DNA of 64,000 nt from Tenrec ecaudatus (Eukaryota > Chordata > Mammalia > Afrosoricida > Tenrecidae): contig NC_134539.1 of the NCBI RefSeq assembly GCF_050624435.1, forward strand, positions 143,068,025 through 143,132,024, written 5' to 3'. This document shows, one piece after another, positions 1 to 10,719 of this stretch. The number at the start of each line of letters is the position of its first letter. Within the stretch, counting starts at the first letter, position 1. The notes beneath the pieces are model-generated. The model made no database searches, was not told the origin of the DNA, and worked only from the letters and a program-made list of their open reading frames with translations. The translations under genes and the position numbers were made by a program.

Positions 1-91
1 TTGGATAGCTAATTTCTACAAACGGACTGAAGTTAAAACAGAGTAGTGCTAATTATCCTGAAATGAAAGTTAAATGCCGTATCGTACTTAC

Positions 92-149
92 CTCCAAAGA
101 GTTCCAAATCTCTTAAGCCCTCAACAATGAACTTTTCCGAGACCCACCG
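92..149 (-). CDS. STRADA: STRADA coding exon 3 (second coding exon)
   Basis: This 58-nt exon encodes RWVSEKFIVEGLRDLELFG plus one base. Its acceptor reads ctttag before CGG and its donor reads GGAG followed by gtaagt. The next exon lies outside the window. Confidence 0.93.
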
Positions 150-2903
150 CTAAAGAGGAAAACCCCAAAGAGAATTAGTATTTCTCCCATGTTAGAGAAA
201 ATGAGATATCATCCAACAGACAGACAAATCAACCGACAATGACAAAACCAGATCACACAGTTAGACAGGTGTCTATGGGGAATCTTGAAAAGATTTCTAA
301 TACCGTTCTCTGCTCTTCGTTGCTTAATTTAAATCTTAAATCACACAGATGAAAAAGAAGCAGAACTGGGTCTAGAAGCAAAGCATGTGTTTCTCCTTCC
401 TCCACAAACCAGTGTCTGCGCACAGGATCAAGGGCGACTTCACAGCACCTAACTAACATCTTCATCTGCAGCACTGTGGCCTTTTGGTTCCACCTTGTCC
501 ATTCCATGGCCCTCCATTACAGATGCTTTGTCACTCATGCCAACTTGAAAAATATTAATATTCACAATACAGAAGAGAGTGATGAATGTGAGTTTTTCAC
601 AAACTTCTATTAGTTTGTAGCAGGCGACCCAGCAAACTGCATACTCTGTCATCCATGAGACTTTCCAAAGATGTCACCCCTTACATTTTTACCAAGTGTG
701 TTTGAACACACGGACCAAATAAGCTTGTGTGACCTACGGTTCACTTTACTGGCCTGTTTCAAGTGAGTACTAGATTTCCATCCTCCTGCTCAGTTTTACC
801 CGAATCGAACTGGGTTGAAATAGAAAAGCAGCTTATCTTTAGAAGCAATGGAAGCAAGATTGAATTTCACTAAAGACTAGTGTTAAAGTTTGGCTTGGCT
901 GCATTCTTTCCTCTAGGCAGAGTTCAGGTTAAAGAGAGCCTCAGGTTTCCCTATTAATTAACAGTGAGTTTATTCTATGTAAATTCTTCTTATATACATA
1001 AACATAAGAAAAAAGATTAAGAAACATTCAGAAATAAGTTGCATAATACCCAACATTATTCTGTTGTTTTCTATAGCAATTTTCCCCAAATTAGAAAAAA
1101 GTAACACTTTAAATTAAGATTACAATTTTAAACATCAAATGCAATGTGTAGCATTATATAATTTATACTTTATTATTTAAAATGATACTTAAAATGTCTA
1201 TAGCACTTATATACCGTTCAAAATGTTAAAGTCATTTATTACTACAGTTAAAAATAAAAGTTGGTCTTTTATGAAATTATAGGTGCCCATAAAGGAGTTA
1301 ACGTTGGTATTTGTTCTTGAGGTCATTTTAAAAAGCTGAGACATTTTGAGGCGTAAAAAATTTTTTCATGTTAAACAAAATCTTTAATGGTAACTTAAGA
1401 TTATACTTGGGGAAAAAAGTGTTCCAGTGATTACAATCTGATACTGAAGTTTTGGGATATATGTACTGTCAGCTACGTCCAAAAAAGAACAAAAGCTTCT
1501 GTGGCTGTTCACGTACAACCAAACTCTTAATGGGTTTCGGTTCCTTGGTTTGAAGACTTTGGGGTCAAGGTTTCCTGGGAATCCCCCTTAATTGACCCAA
1601 TGTGCTAACAGTTATGTTCCACATTCCAATTGGTTGTGTAGCCTGGGGTCATAAAAGCTGAAAGGATCATAAAAGATTGAAAGCAGGCAGCCAGCCAGAT
1701 GAGGCATGACAATTGGTTTTTAGCCACCTGAAACAATAGAGGAAGCAGGAGAATCCAGAATGGGAGAAGGGTATGGGATGTGTAGCTTCCACAAACAACT
1801 CTGCCTCCTTTGCCCTGAGACCAGAAGAATGAGGCGCAGCTGCCAATGGAGCGTTTGGATCCAACATGCCACAGAAGAACCCTCATCAAAAGGGGGAAAT
1901 GCAATACAGAATTTTCAGTTCTGCTGGCTGCCGACTTTCTGGAGCCATGGAGGCCAGATGAAACTCTTGGAACTATTTTTTTAAACCTTAAGCCAAAATT
2001 ATCCTGTCTTCTTAAAACTGGTTTTTACTAGTTTAACTAGTAAAAAGGTCAGCCTTGAGCATTAGGCATTTTTAACTATGTGAGATGAAACTGAGCTAGC
2101 AACTCAAAGGAATGAATAGGGACTTTAGGGGCAGTGAGTTTATGCCAATGAGGGAGGACAGCTGAGAAAAGGAGGGCAGAATGGCTGCCAGCACAAAGCA
2201 AGTAAGCACACCGCTCGATTATGCGGGAAGGAACGGTCGAGAAAAGTGGGTGAAGGGAGATGTCGGGCAGTGTAAGAGATGACAAAATAATAATTTATAA
2301 ATTGCCAAGGGTTCGTGAGGGAGTGGGGGTGGGAGGGAGGGGAAAAATGGGGAGCTGATGCCAAAGGCTCAAGTAGAAAGCAAATGTTTTGCGAAGGATG
2401 ACAGGAACAAGTGTACAAATGTGCATGACACATGGATGGATGTATGGATTGTGATAGAGTACGTGTTTCAAGTTTTAAAAAAACAACTGTTGAACAGATG
2501 TGTATGTGTTGCTGGGTATGTTCTCAAAAGTAAAATAAAGAAAACAACACACATACACAAACCTACCCCAAACACAAAGAAAATGGGGAGAGAATTCACT
2601 GAAAAAGGCTATCAAGTCATTTAATGTTGGAGGGCTCATAGTCATGAGACCAGCCACCCTGTTGTCACATCCCGCATACAAGTCTGGTCAGCCTCTGCCT
2701 GCAAGCTCTTTTCTCGGGGTAGAGACTGAAGTACGAGCTTGCCTTGCTACAGCTTTTACATCTGTAAGGTTCTAAAGCGTCCCATAGAACACCACTTACA
2801 GTATCGGTCAAAACACATTGCTTTTCAGAAGACACCGAAGAGGAAGTCAGAAGGAAACAACACTCACCCTGATTCGTTCTGGTTTACTTACAAGGAAAGA
2901 CAT
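92..2903 (-). CDS. STRADA: STRADA, 5' part of coding region (STE20-related kinase adaptor alpha), gene continues left of window
   Basis: STRADA is a pseudokinase that binds LKB1/STK11 together with MO25/CAB39, activates it and holds it in the cytoplasm. Two coding exons are visible on the minus strand: 2868-2903 (start codon at 2903-2901, 12 codons) and 92-149 (19 codons plus one base). Joined, they read MSFLVSKPERIR then RWVSEKFIVEGLRDLELFG, which I recognise as the STRADA N-terminus ahead of the pseudokinase domain. Both exons have AG acceptors and GT donors, and the phases fit. The reading frame leaves exon 3 in phase 1, as needed for the expected next residue, Glu. The pseudokinase domain itself lies to the left of position 1. 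The intron between the two exons (150-2867) contains repeats only. The promoter is probably the CpG island near 13.4 kb. Confidence 0.93.
150..1855. other. STRADA intron 2, no recognised element
   Basis: AT-rich intronic sequence (about 960-1480 is especially AT-rich). I see no exon, RNA gene or clearly named repeat. Short open frames here have no family resemblance that I can recognise. Confidence 0.5.
1860..2075 (+). repeat. Interspersed repeat, unnamed afrotherian-type family (copy A)
   Basis: This stretch shares a recognisable core with 33900-34205: the order 'ggaatc/tttctggagcc', 'ggccagatgaa', 'gaaactatt', 'aactagtaa' and a final 'gcattaggcatttt/gcattgtgctctt'. Two copies in one window show it is a dispersed repeat. 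It resembles 3'-UTR-like LINE sequence that I associate with afrotherian genomes, but I cannot name the family. Confidence 0.55.
2205..2480 (+). mobile_element. L1 3' end fragment
   Basis: It carries the window's standard L1 3'-UTR word order: 'gacaaaataataatttata', a G-rich 'gggagggagggg' block, 'gagctgatgccaaaggctcaagt', then 'tgtgcatgacacatggatgg'. It has no ORF2 part, so it is strongly 5'-truncated. Confidence 0.8.
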
Positions 2904-2927
2904 GAGTTCCGCAAATGTGTAGACCTA
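2868..2927 (-). CDS. STRADA: STRADA exon 2 with start codon (coding part 2868-2903)
   Basis: The acceptor ttgccattgcag precedes 24 nt of 5' UTR and then ATG at 2903-2901. Coding sequence is MSFLVSKPERIR, ending AGG before donor gtgagt. The start is chosen because it matches the known STRADA N-terminus and is the first ATG of the exon. Confidence 0.93.
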
Positions 2928-3424
2928 CTGCAATGGCAAAAAATTAAACCTAAAAGGAAAACAAATAAGCTGTTAGTCAACACTCTTTTTTACAAACAAA
3001 TCAACCTCCCGCCCCAGATTTTCTTCTTTGCTGGACAAATCATTTGCTCAGTCACGGCAGAGGAGCAGCTGCCGACTCCAGACAGCACGTATGAGCAGAG
3101 GGCCCAGGCAGATCCTAAACAGAGTGTAGCCAAAGTGGGCAGTCCTCCCTCCCATCAGTACCCCGTGCCCAAATGAAACCCAAAAAGCCGGTTCTTTTCC
3201 CGATCTGAAGAGTTCCACAGAACCAGCTTAAGACCTATTAGTCAAATCATCCTAATTTTATCATGTTTGTTTTGCCTTTCTGTATTTATTTTTGTAATAT
3301 CAAAGGTCTCAAGAGTTTTGTGATGCTGTTTTGCATTTAAGTTAGTAGAAGTCCTTCCTTAAGGATTAACAAAACTTGCTAAGGAGTCTAACATTCACAA
3401 AGCACTGCATTAGACCTGTAAATT

Positions 3425-3660
3425 CTGATGCAGTTGTTGTTATGATTCCAGTCGTTCCACCTCCTAGCGACCCTATACACAACAGAATGAACCAGCCAGG
3501 CCCTGTTCCAGCCTCCCAGCGGTGGTTATGTTGCTGGAGTCTAACGATGTTCAGATAGACCTTCAATGGTGAACATTTCAAACATCAAGAGTATTGGGAA
3601 GCTGTATGTATGGCTTGTGGTACGAGTTGTACAAGCCCCCAATAAAATGATTTTAAAAAA
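3425..3660. mobile_element. RTE-type LINE end (3425-3545, minus) followed by an L1 3' tip (about 3610-3660, plus)
   Basis: The first part reads 'cctagcgaccctatacac', 'cagaatgaaccagccaggccctgttcc', the reverse complement of the RTE 3' end seen on the plus strand at 15.1, 54.9 and 60.4 kb. The second part ends 'caagcccccaataaaatgat' plus an A-run, the L1 3' terminus used throughout the window. Confidence 0.6.
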
Positions 3661-4094
3661 AAGTATTGGTAAGCTTGTACAACAAACATCAGTCCCTTGA
3701 ACCAACTCTCCAACAGTGCCTTCTCAGAAACAAATGCCTTCAATTTTTTCTAGCTGTTTTTCCATCTGCTAATCACCAGCATTCTTAAGTCATGTTTATT
3801 GCCTCCTAACTGCCCGCTCCAGTGGGTGGATGGATGAGTTCTCCTCCATCAAAGCTCTCCTCCATTACCTTGGCCGTCTTGCTTTCCTGTGTTCACCCTC
3901 CACACCTGGTCTTGGCACAGTACTTGGTAAAGCAATTAATGCTCATTTGTATTACTCTGACTGTTACAGTGACAGGGTAGAGGTGGGGATAGGCCTGTGC
4001 AATTTGATAAAAATCTGAAGATGATTTTGAAAGGTCTTCTGTCTCCCCCTAGATTGACCATTGCTTTGATGTTTCTAAAGCAGTTCTTCTAAGG

Positions 4095-4318
4095 CAGTAG
4101 TTCTCAATCTTCCTCATGCTGTGACCCTTCAATACAGTTCCTCATGTTGTGGTGACCCCAACCATAAAACTATTTTTGTTGCTACTTCATCACTGTAATT
4201 TTGCTACTGTTATGATCCATCCTGTAAATATCTGATATGCAGGATGTATTAGGGGGCCCCTGTGAAGGGTTGTTCAACCCCCCCAAAGGGGTCGTGACCT
4301 ACAGGTTGAGAACTGCTG
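4095..4318 (-). mobile_element. SPIN nonautonomous hAT transposon, copy 1, internally deleted, with 8-bp target duplication
   Basis: It starts cagtagttctcaa and ends ttgagaactgctg, the SPIN terminal inverted repeats. The identical 8-mer ttctaagg flanks both ends (4087-4094 and 4319-4326), the target duplication expected of hAT elements. Inside are SPIN words such as 'gttgctacttcatcactgtaa', 'gctactgttatgatcc' and 'gatatgcaggatgtatt', followed directly by the opposite end 'cccctgtgaagggttg'. The middle of the element is therefore missing. It lies in STRADA intron 1. Confidence 0.92.
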
Positions 4319-4564
4319 TTCTAAGGAGTCTTAGAACTTTATGATCCAGATTAAGCCTCTACCCAACCCCATTGCTAAACCATGACCACAACCCCAACAA
4401 CACGGCTCTACCTCCACAACAAAGAACGTACAGAGCAAGATGCGGCAAGTTTTGTTCCAGGCTCTTCAAAAGCACTCTTCACTCCTGGTGGAGGCTTCCC
4501 AGTGCACTGCCCGACGATTAGTGATGCTGAGCATCCTTTTATGTGCGTATTGGTCACGCCGTTA

Positions 4565-5015
4565 TCTTTTTTTATTTTTAATCATTAGGGGCTCATACAA
4601 CTCTTATCACAATCCAGACATACATCAATTGTGTCAAGCACATTTGTACATTCACTGCCCTATCATTCTCAAAACATTTGCTCTCCACCTAAGCCCATGG
4701 CATCGGCTCCTCACTTTTTCCGCTCTCTCCCCGCTACCCCCTCCCTCATAAACCCTTGATCATTTATAAATTATTGTTTTGTCATAGCTTGCACTGTCCG
4801 ACGTCTCCTTTCACCACTTTTCTGTTGTCTGTCACTCAGGAATCCTTGTATTTGGTTCCCCCTTTCTGCCCCACCTTCCCTCCACCCTCCAGTCACTCCT
4901 TTATCTTGTCGTGTGATGTCTGTTCAAGTCGCCTGCCCATTTTTTAAATGTTATGTTTTGTTTATATTACTGAACTGTGGGAGTTCTTTATCTGCAAATT
5001 ATCCTTTGGCTGATT
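4565..5015 (-). mobile_element. L1 3' end, minus orientation, with an adjoining older L1 fragment
   Basis: It begins 'aatcattaggggctcatac' and runs through 'atcacaatccagacatacat', 'gtgtcaagcacatttgtaca' and a pyrimidine-rich block, the reverse complement of the local L1 3' UTR. About 4925-5015 reads like an older L1 ('gcccattttttaaatg', 'gagttctttatctgcaaatt'). Confidence 0.78.
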
Positions 5016-5019
5016 TTGC

Positions 5020-5388
5020 ACTCTAAGTCCAGCTATGAGTACAACTGCCAGGGATGGTCTTGGGGATTCCCCACGGTTATCTGAAGGAATTATTCCAAAG
5101 ATTCCAAATCTACTCGGGGATGAAGGGAGGCCAATGAGAGACCACAGGCCTAGATCTTACTGTGCAAGCTTTCAGTAAAACGGACTCACTAGCCATGCGT
5201 GACAACTCCGCACTTGACCTTAAAGGCACTATCTGAAGAGCCCTAGGGACTGTCAGTCTGCTGCTAGCAAGCATGCTCTGAAGGAGCTCTCTATGACTCT
5301 GCCTGCTATTGAGACCATCACAAGAAAGGCTACTCTGGACCACACATAGGAAACATTGTTTGCTGTGGCTGAATTTCTGCCAAACCTA
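5020..5388. other. STRADA intron 1 segment, nothing recognised
   Basis: I see no exon, RNA gene or named repeat. Confidence 0.4.
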
Positions 5389-5389
5389 T

Positions 5390-5467
5390 GAAGGGGCTTT
5401 TAAAAGTGTGTGGAAAAATGAAACTAAAAGCTAGTGTAATTTTTCCACAAATTTTTTGAAGGCACTT
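5390..5467. mobile_element. Small palindromic MITE (mariner-like), copy 1
   Basis: About 78 bp with imperfect inverted ends: 'gaaggggctttt' on the left and 'ttttttgaaggcactt' on the right. The interior 'ggaaaaatgaaactaaaag' and 'aatttttccaca' folds back on itself. Similar units occur at 26199, 29821 and 31252. Confidence 0.65.
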
Positions 5468-5533
5468 TGTACTGTCACCTTAGACAAATTAACCTTTCCT
5501 TAACAGCGTTTACCCAATGCCTGCTTCAGTCCT

Positions 5534-5985
5534 GTGTTAGGAAATAATCAAGGCACAGGAAGCGTTAGGTAGGCTACCGTAGGGCTGGGGGATGTCCCGT
5601 AACGCGTGCCCAGAAGGCCAAGCTGCGGAAACAAAGGAGTGGCGCACTGCACATGCTCAGAGACTCAGGTTTCTCTTCGGTAGGCATGGGTGGGCGCTGA
5701 ACCTGGACTGGCCCACCTGGGTCAGGTGAATTCAATTCAGCCAATGGGGTTGATCAGGGGTCATCCACCACGCCTCCCCGTGGAATCCTTGAAAAGGCAG
5801 GAACCCAGAGTCCAGTGACACTTTTTGCGTCACACCGAGCAACTTCCAGCCAGGCTGCACGTTCGGGGGCAGTCCTATGGGTGCCGTGCAAACCTGAAAC
5901 GTCTTCGAACTCTCATAAAACTCACTTGGATCACGAACCAGGCTTCAGCGTGAATTCTTTCTCACCCGGAGACAAGGACAGAGGT
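5534..5985 (+). repeat. Candidate solo LTR of an endogenous retrovirus (uncertain)
   Basis: The block begins 'tgtgttaggaaataatcaag'. It has a GC-rich U3-like stretch, a 'cttgaaaaggc' TATA-like site near 5790, 'cataaaactcacttgg' as a possible poly(A) region near 5915, and ends 'ggagacaaggaca'. This organisation resembles a retroviral LTR. I found no convincing target duplication and cannot assign a family. No retroviral gene is visible beside it. Confidence 0.33.
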
Positions 5986-6221
5986 ATAGATCTAGCTCCA
6001 AAGAGATCTAACAGAAGGACTTACAATTGTTACAAACATAGTCAAAACAAAAGATTAATTTACAAAAACAGAAGCGACTAGGAAAGTTCAAGGAGCCCAC
6101 GCTTGCAGTGGTTTCCGCAGTCGGCTGCCAAGTGGAAGGCCAGTACTTTGAGGCTAGGCTGCTCGCAGGGGAGAGGTGTAGAAGCCTGCGTCATGAGAAC
6201 CCTTCACTCTGTCCTGTCCAT

Positions 6222-6507
6222 AGGGACGCTCTGAGTAGGAACTGATCCGATGGCAGTGAGCTTGGTTTAGTTATTAAGCAAGGTTAACGTGCAGGTAACA
6301 AAGCAAAATCACACTCACTGCCATCGTGTACATTCTGACTCAAAGTAACCCGATAGGGCAGGGTAGAACTGCCCCAGTGGGTTTCTGAGACTGTAAATCT
6401 TTATAGGAGTAGAAAGCCTTGTCCTTCTGTGGAGGCAGTGGGGGTTCTGAACTGGTGACCTACTATTAGCAGACCAAAGTGTAACCACTACACCACAGAG
6501 CTCCTAA
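6222..6507. mobile_element. Two AfroSINE fragments (6222-6270 plus, 3' end; 6303-6507 minus)
   Basis: The plus part ends 'gatggcagtgagcttggttt'. The minus part runs 'actcactgccatcgtgtac', 'gggcagggtagaactgcccc', 'ctttataggagtagaaagcc', then 'gtaaccactacaccacagag', which is the reverse-complemented tRNA-like head. Confidence 0.82.
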
Positions 6508-6774
6508 AGTAAAGACAGCGAGCTAATTGCTGTACATACTGTGACTATATAAATGTAAGAAAAACTAAGAAGACTTAAAATATCTGGAGAATAAGTTATC
6601 TGGGTTACTTGGCCTACTGCCCCTCTTCAGAAAAAGAATTAATCCGCACCCTCTGGCAATTCACCTCTGTCTCACAATCCAAGATAAAGTGTAGGTATCT
6701 GCTTTTGCAGGCTCCCTGGAGCATTCCAGTCTCACCCCTTTGGTAATCTGAAGTCACAGCAACGGAGACTTCAG

Positions 6775-6935
6775 AATGACAGCATGGTGTCATGGAAAAA
6801 AGCACAGGCTCTGAAAGCAAGCAGGCCTGGTAAGTACCTTCGCTCTCGCTCTCGCTGTCTGTGTGAACTTGATCAAATTCCCTTGGTTCTCTGGATTTCA
6901 ACGATCAAATCTCTAAAAGGAGGTTAACAGCATCC
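6775..6935 (+). mobile_element. MIR SINE
   Basis: It has the MIR order: 'catggtgtcatgg', 'aaagcacaggctctga', 'aagcaggcctgg', 'tgtgtgaacttgatcaaatt', then a diverged 'ctctggatttcaacgatcaa' tail. It is ancient and shared across mammals. Confidence 0.65.
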
Positions 6936-6939
6936 ATCT

Positions 6940-7522
6940 AATACTTGGACGGGGCCATCTTGCTGCCTTCCGCTGCTGACATTTGGAACAATGTATTACA
7001 TTTCTAACTTATTCAGAGATTCAAAAACTAGGGATACTTAGGCTTTTCATTCAAGATTTTGACCTGAGCACAAGAATTGATCTCACCTCTCTTACTATTA
7101 TCACTCAATAAAAATAAAAAATTATAAAACCTACATATAATAAGGTATAAACTACATCAGAGAATAGAATGAGAGCGCCTATTAATAAATGAAAACTCAA
7201 CACATTTCTCAGAAAAATTGGGGAAGAGTGGTATGCCGTGAAATACGGACAGGAGGCTTAAGCACAGGGAAGGCCAATTTGCCCACCAGGCCAGTCGGAA
7301 GGGTGTCTGAATCAAGTCTGTAGCAACCAGGAAGGAGGAAGGGGAAGTGGAACTGAAAACAAGCCTCCAGCATCACTGCTCACTGATGCCCAGGCAGCCC
7401 AAATCTATACTTGCCAGCTGACTAGCCTTGGGCACCTGGTCATATAGACAGAGTTCCCAGTCAGCTTTCCTATTCCAGTATTCCTAAATACGAGTGCCTA
7501 GCAAAGATCACCAGACATTTAA
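6940..7522. other. STRADA intron 1 segment, nothing recognised
   Basis: AT-rich sequence with no exon or RNA gene that I can support. Confidence 0.4.
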
Positions 7523-7538
7523 AAACAAGAAAGCTTTT

Positions 7539-7782
7539 TTTATTATTTAAAATGTTTATTATAAATACATTTCAGAAAACAAATAGAATCTACTACATAG
7601 CTGTTCCTAGGAGTAGGGAATTATTGATAACTTTGTTACTAATATTTGATTAAAAAACAAAAATTCCTATCACCACTTTTTCCCAACCCCAAAATCAAAG
7701 CTGTATCTTTTCCAAACTATCAGTTAAGAAATCTACCTTTAAGCAATAGTGAACCAAGATATTATTAGGGATAGCTGTTATC
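7539..7782 (-). pseudogene. Orphan mRNA retrocopy: 3' UTR fragment of an unidentified transcript with 15-bp target-site duplication
   Basis: The 15-mer aacaagaaagctttt occurs at 7524-7538 and again at 7783-7797. Read on the minus strand, the 244 bp between them ends with AATAAA (complement of 7555-7560), about 15 nt of AT-rich sequence and a short A-run. That is the structure of a 5'-truncated mRNA copied by L1 machinery. The body matches no SINE or LINE in the window, and I cannot name the source gene. Confidence 0.72.
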
Positions 7783-7799
7783 AACAAGAAAGCTTTTAA

Positions 7800-9585
7800 A
7801 GTGTGTACGCACACATACACACTCCATTTACAGAGAGAGAGCAAACAAAGATGATTCAGGAAAGAGAAGAGAATTTAATACATCTACAAAGAACCCCTAA
7901 TTTTTGAAGACACTGCAAAAGATACAGCCTCTATAAACCAAAAAAAACAGCAAGAATGAATTCTTAAGATTACATCTAATGGTAATTAAACCTTCAATAC
8001 GAATCAGAGATCTTCCAGGTGACAAAGGAAAAGACAAAGTTTTTTTAAACTAGAAAATAATAAGATGAAGAGGATCAAACAAAGAGATACATATCTAAAT
8101 TAGAAAAGTACTATAAAAATAGAAGAACTGTTTAGAAATGGAAAAGGAAAATGAGAATCAGAATGACATCAGACTTCTAAAAAAACAGCACCAGGTGCTA
8201 GAAGAAATGGTCCAAGGTTCTTATAGAAAATTCTTTTGAAAAAAAAAAAAAGAAAAGAAAATTCTTTTGAATTGAAAGTTTTATACTCAAATGAACTGTC
8301 AATAAAACGGCACATGCAAAATAATTTAATTGTCAGACATAAAAGGAATGAAAAACATTTTGCCTCCCACATACTTTATAAATAAAGGTGCTTGAGGATG
8401 TACACCAGCCAAATGAGGCTAAAATCTAAGAAAAGGATAAAATAATGTTTTTAAAAAGTTCACTAAAAAAAATTCACAGGATGACAGTGACGAAACACGT
8501 CAGGAAAAGAATCTGTGGAAATTAGAACACAAAGTTGGTTGGGCTGAAAAAAAAATGATGTAGTAAAATATATAAATGAGCAAAAAAAAAAGATGAGCGT
8601 TAACAGAAGATGTAAAACAGCTTCTTTTCCTAAAGAAGTCAACAGAAACTCAAGAAGGATTCTGGGATAAAGGTAAAGTCTGAATGAACCAAACAAATGT
8701 GGAATACTTTTAAGCAGTTGAGCAATAAGTAAGAGCCCACCTGCTCTTGAATACGGCACACAGGTCAAAACAATGGAAACCAAGAGACGCTCCCACTTGG
8801 CCCTTTAGTGAGCAATGCTTTCAAGATTATAACGTGCATGTTTGCTACTAGCTTTCAAGCTTTACAATGGAATTGCAGACAAAGCCCACAGACATGATTA
8901 TGGTACTAGGAAGGAATGTGAATATTAATAGATTTTGAAAATCTGAAAGTAACGGTTCAGCTGACACAAGATGGGAAATAGAAGAGAGAGGAGTAATGAG
9001 TAGGGAAGTTCATATCCTCATCTTCCAAAGAGGGTGCGGATAAGGTTGAAAGTTGACAAGAGATGTATAATTTAATGTTATAACGGTAAATGATTGTTAG
9101 CTGCCTTTGGCTAGGACCCCCTAGATCTCTCTCTTTCCCTCTCCTTCTTGTCTCCCTCTCCCTCAGGGACCTCACATACAACAGAGACAAAGGTTGCCCG
9201 GTTCCGAGCTGCTCCCTGTTGATCTTCAGAGTTGTCACTGGCCTTTCTCACTAGGCCATCACAGTCTGGGAGGTCTGCAAAGCCTGGTTAGCATCATATC
9301 CATCAGTATCTCGGTAACTAAGAGATTAACTAGGAATAGAGTGATTCAACTCAGAAATTGGAGGGAGAGAGGAGATGAGAGCAAGTCATCTTGCATGTCA
9401 GAGAAGCTACACTGCATGCTATTTAGAAATATAGCCAACGCCAGACTGAAACAGGCGTAGCTAATGAGGAGCAGCCTTGGGGTGGAGACAGGGAGAGCAG
9501 AGGGCCTTCTGCTTTTCATTAGCCCCCAAATCTGTACTTTAGAAACTCCATGAAGGTATTTCTTTGATAAAATGTTGCTAGTTGT
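7800..9585. other. STRADA intron 1 segment with one tiny A-rich insertion
   Basis: Mostly unremarkable A/T-rich intron. At 8226-8270 a 14-bp direct repeat flanks a 17-nt A-rich tract (see findings). Open frames on either strand show no recognisable domain. Confidence 0.45.
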
Positions 9586-10209
9586 TTTTAAAAAGATACT
9601 CATCTGAAAAATGAAAAGAAAAAGATACTCATCTGAAACTGCTTAAAGTTCATTTATTGTGATGACTCCAAAGAAACCAAAAGGGTTCTAAGTCGGCAAA
9701 CTTACTCCTAACTTACAATCTCATTAGCTGACATTTTGTGGGAAGGACAACAGTTAACAATCGAACTCTGTGCACAAACCTGCTGCTGCTCCCCTCTCCT
9801 CCTAGGAGGGACCCAAGGAGAATTCAGGGGCTGGAAACTGAAGCTGCCGCCTGCTCTGCCGAGCAACTCTTCTTTTCCCAGAGAGGAGCTTTAGCGTCTT
9901 CTAGGCTCTGGGCTCACTTCATATTCCAGACCCTCGGAGACCAGCCTGTTTCCATGGAATCCTCCCTGCACGGTGGAGCAGGAGGCTGGGCCTACGAAGG
10001 GGACAGACACAGGCAACAGCCTTCCCTGACTCTCTTTTAACTCCTGGCCCCGCTGGTTGCTTGAACCCCAGAGCTACCAAGTGGGTCTCCCGTGCAGCGG
10101 ACAGGCCCCAGGGTCCAGAGTACAGTGGTGCTGGGAGCACAGCGGTTCAGAGGATGTGAGCTCTGTCCTCCTCCCCCTCACATAACACATGGGTACATAT
10201 GGGCAGTCG

Positions 10210-10387
10210 TGTGTTGTTGAATCCATTTCAACTGATAAAGGTCCTATCTGGCAGAGTGAAATAGGGTTTCCTAGGCTGTCATCTTTTGGGGATCAGACTG
10301 CTAAGTCTTTTCTCCCATGGATCCATCCAGAGGGTTTAAACCACTGACCTTTCAGTTAGCAAGCTAGTGCTGACTCACTGTGCCACC

Positions 10388-10391
<4 letters not shown>
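10210..10391 (-). mobile_element. AfroSINE (diverged), minus orientation
   Basis: It runs 'gttgaatccatttcaactg', 'gtcctatctggcagagtg', 'aaaccactgacctttcag', 'gctgactcactgtgccacca', the reverse complement of the SINE body and tRNA-like head. A CA repeat follows immediately. Confidence 0.75.

Positions 10392-10427
<36 letters not shown>
10392..10427. repeat. (CA)n microsatellite
   Basis: An uninterrupted CA run of about 36 bp directly abuts the head of an AfroSINE. Confidence 0.97.
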
Positions 10428-10431
<4 letters not shown>

Positions 10432-10719
10432 GTTAGAAACAGACTTCCACTAAGAAAGGACAGCTCTGTGGATGAGAGATGGCTCGGTGGATCTGGGAGG
10501 TATCAGCTAATGCTATGGAAGTGAACAAAATTCACTCAAGAAGAAAATCATGAGAGATTTTAAGAAGGGGCATGAAGCCAGCCTTGGGAAAGGAGGGAGT
10601 GGAGTCTGAAGATAAGACAGGAAAAGGAGCGTAAAACACCCCAAAGTCCCTGGGTCCTCGGCTTGGACCACACCTCCCTCCCCTCCCCAGCAAACGTTTG
10701 GTCTGTTTCACACAGTCCT

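Noticed and set aside
2739-3176. 145-codon plus-strand open frame
   Set aside because: It runs antisense through STRADA exon 2; no family resemblance. A shadow frame.
10392-10427. Regular repeats checked as a CRISPR-like array
   Set aside because: A simple CA microsatellite, without spacers; the context is mammalian.
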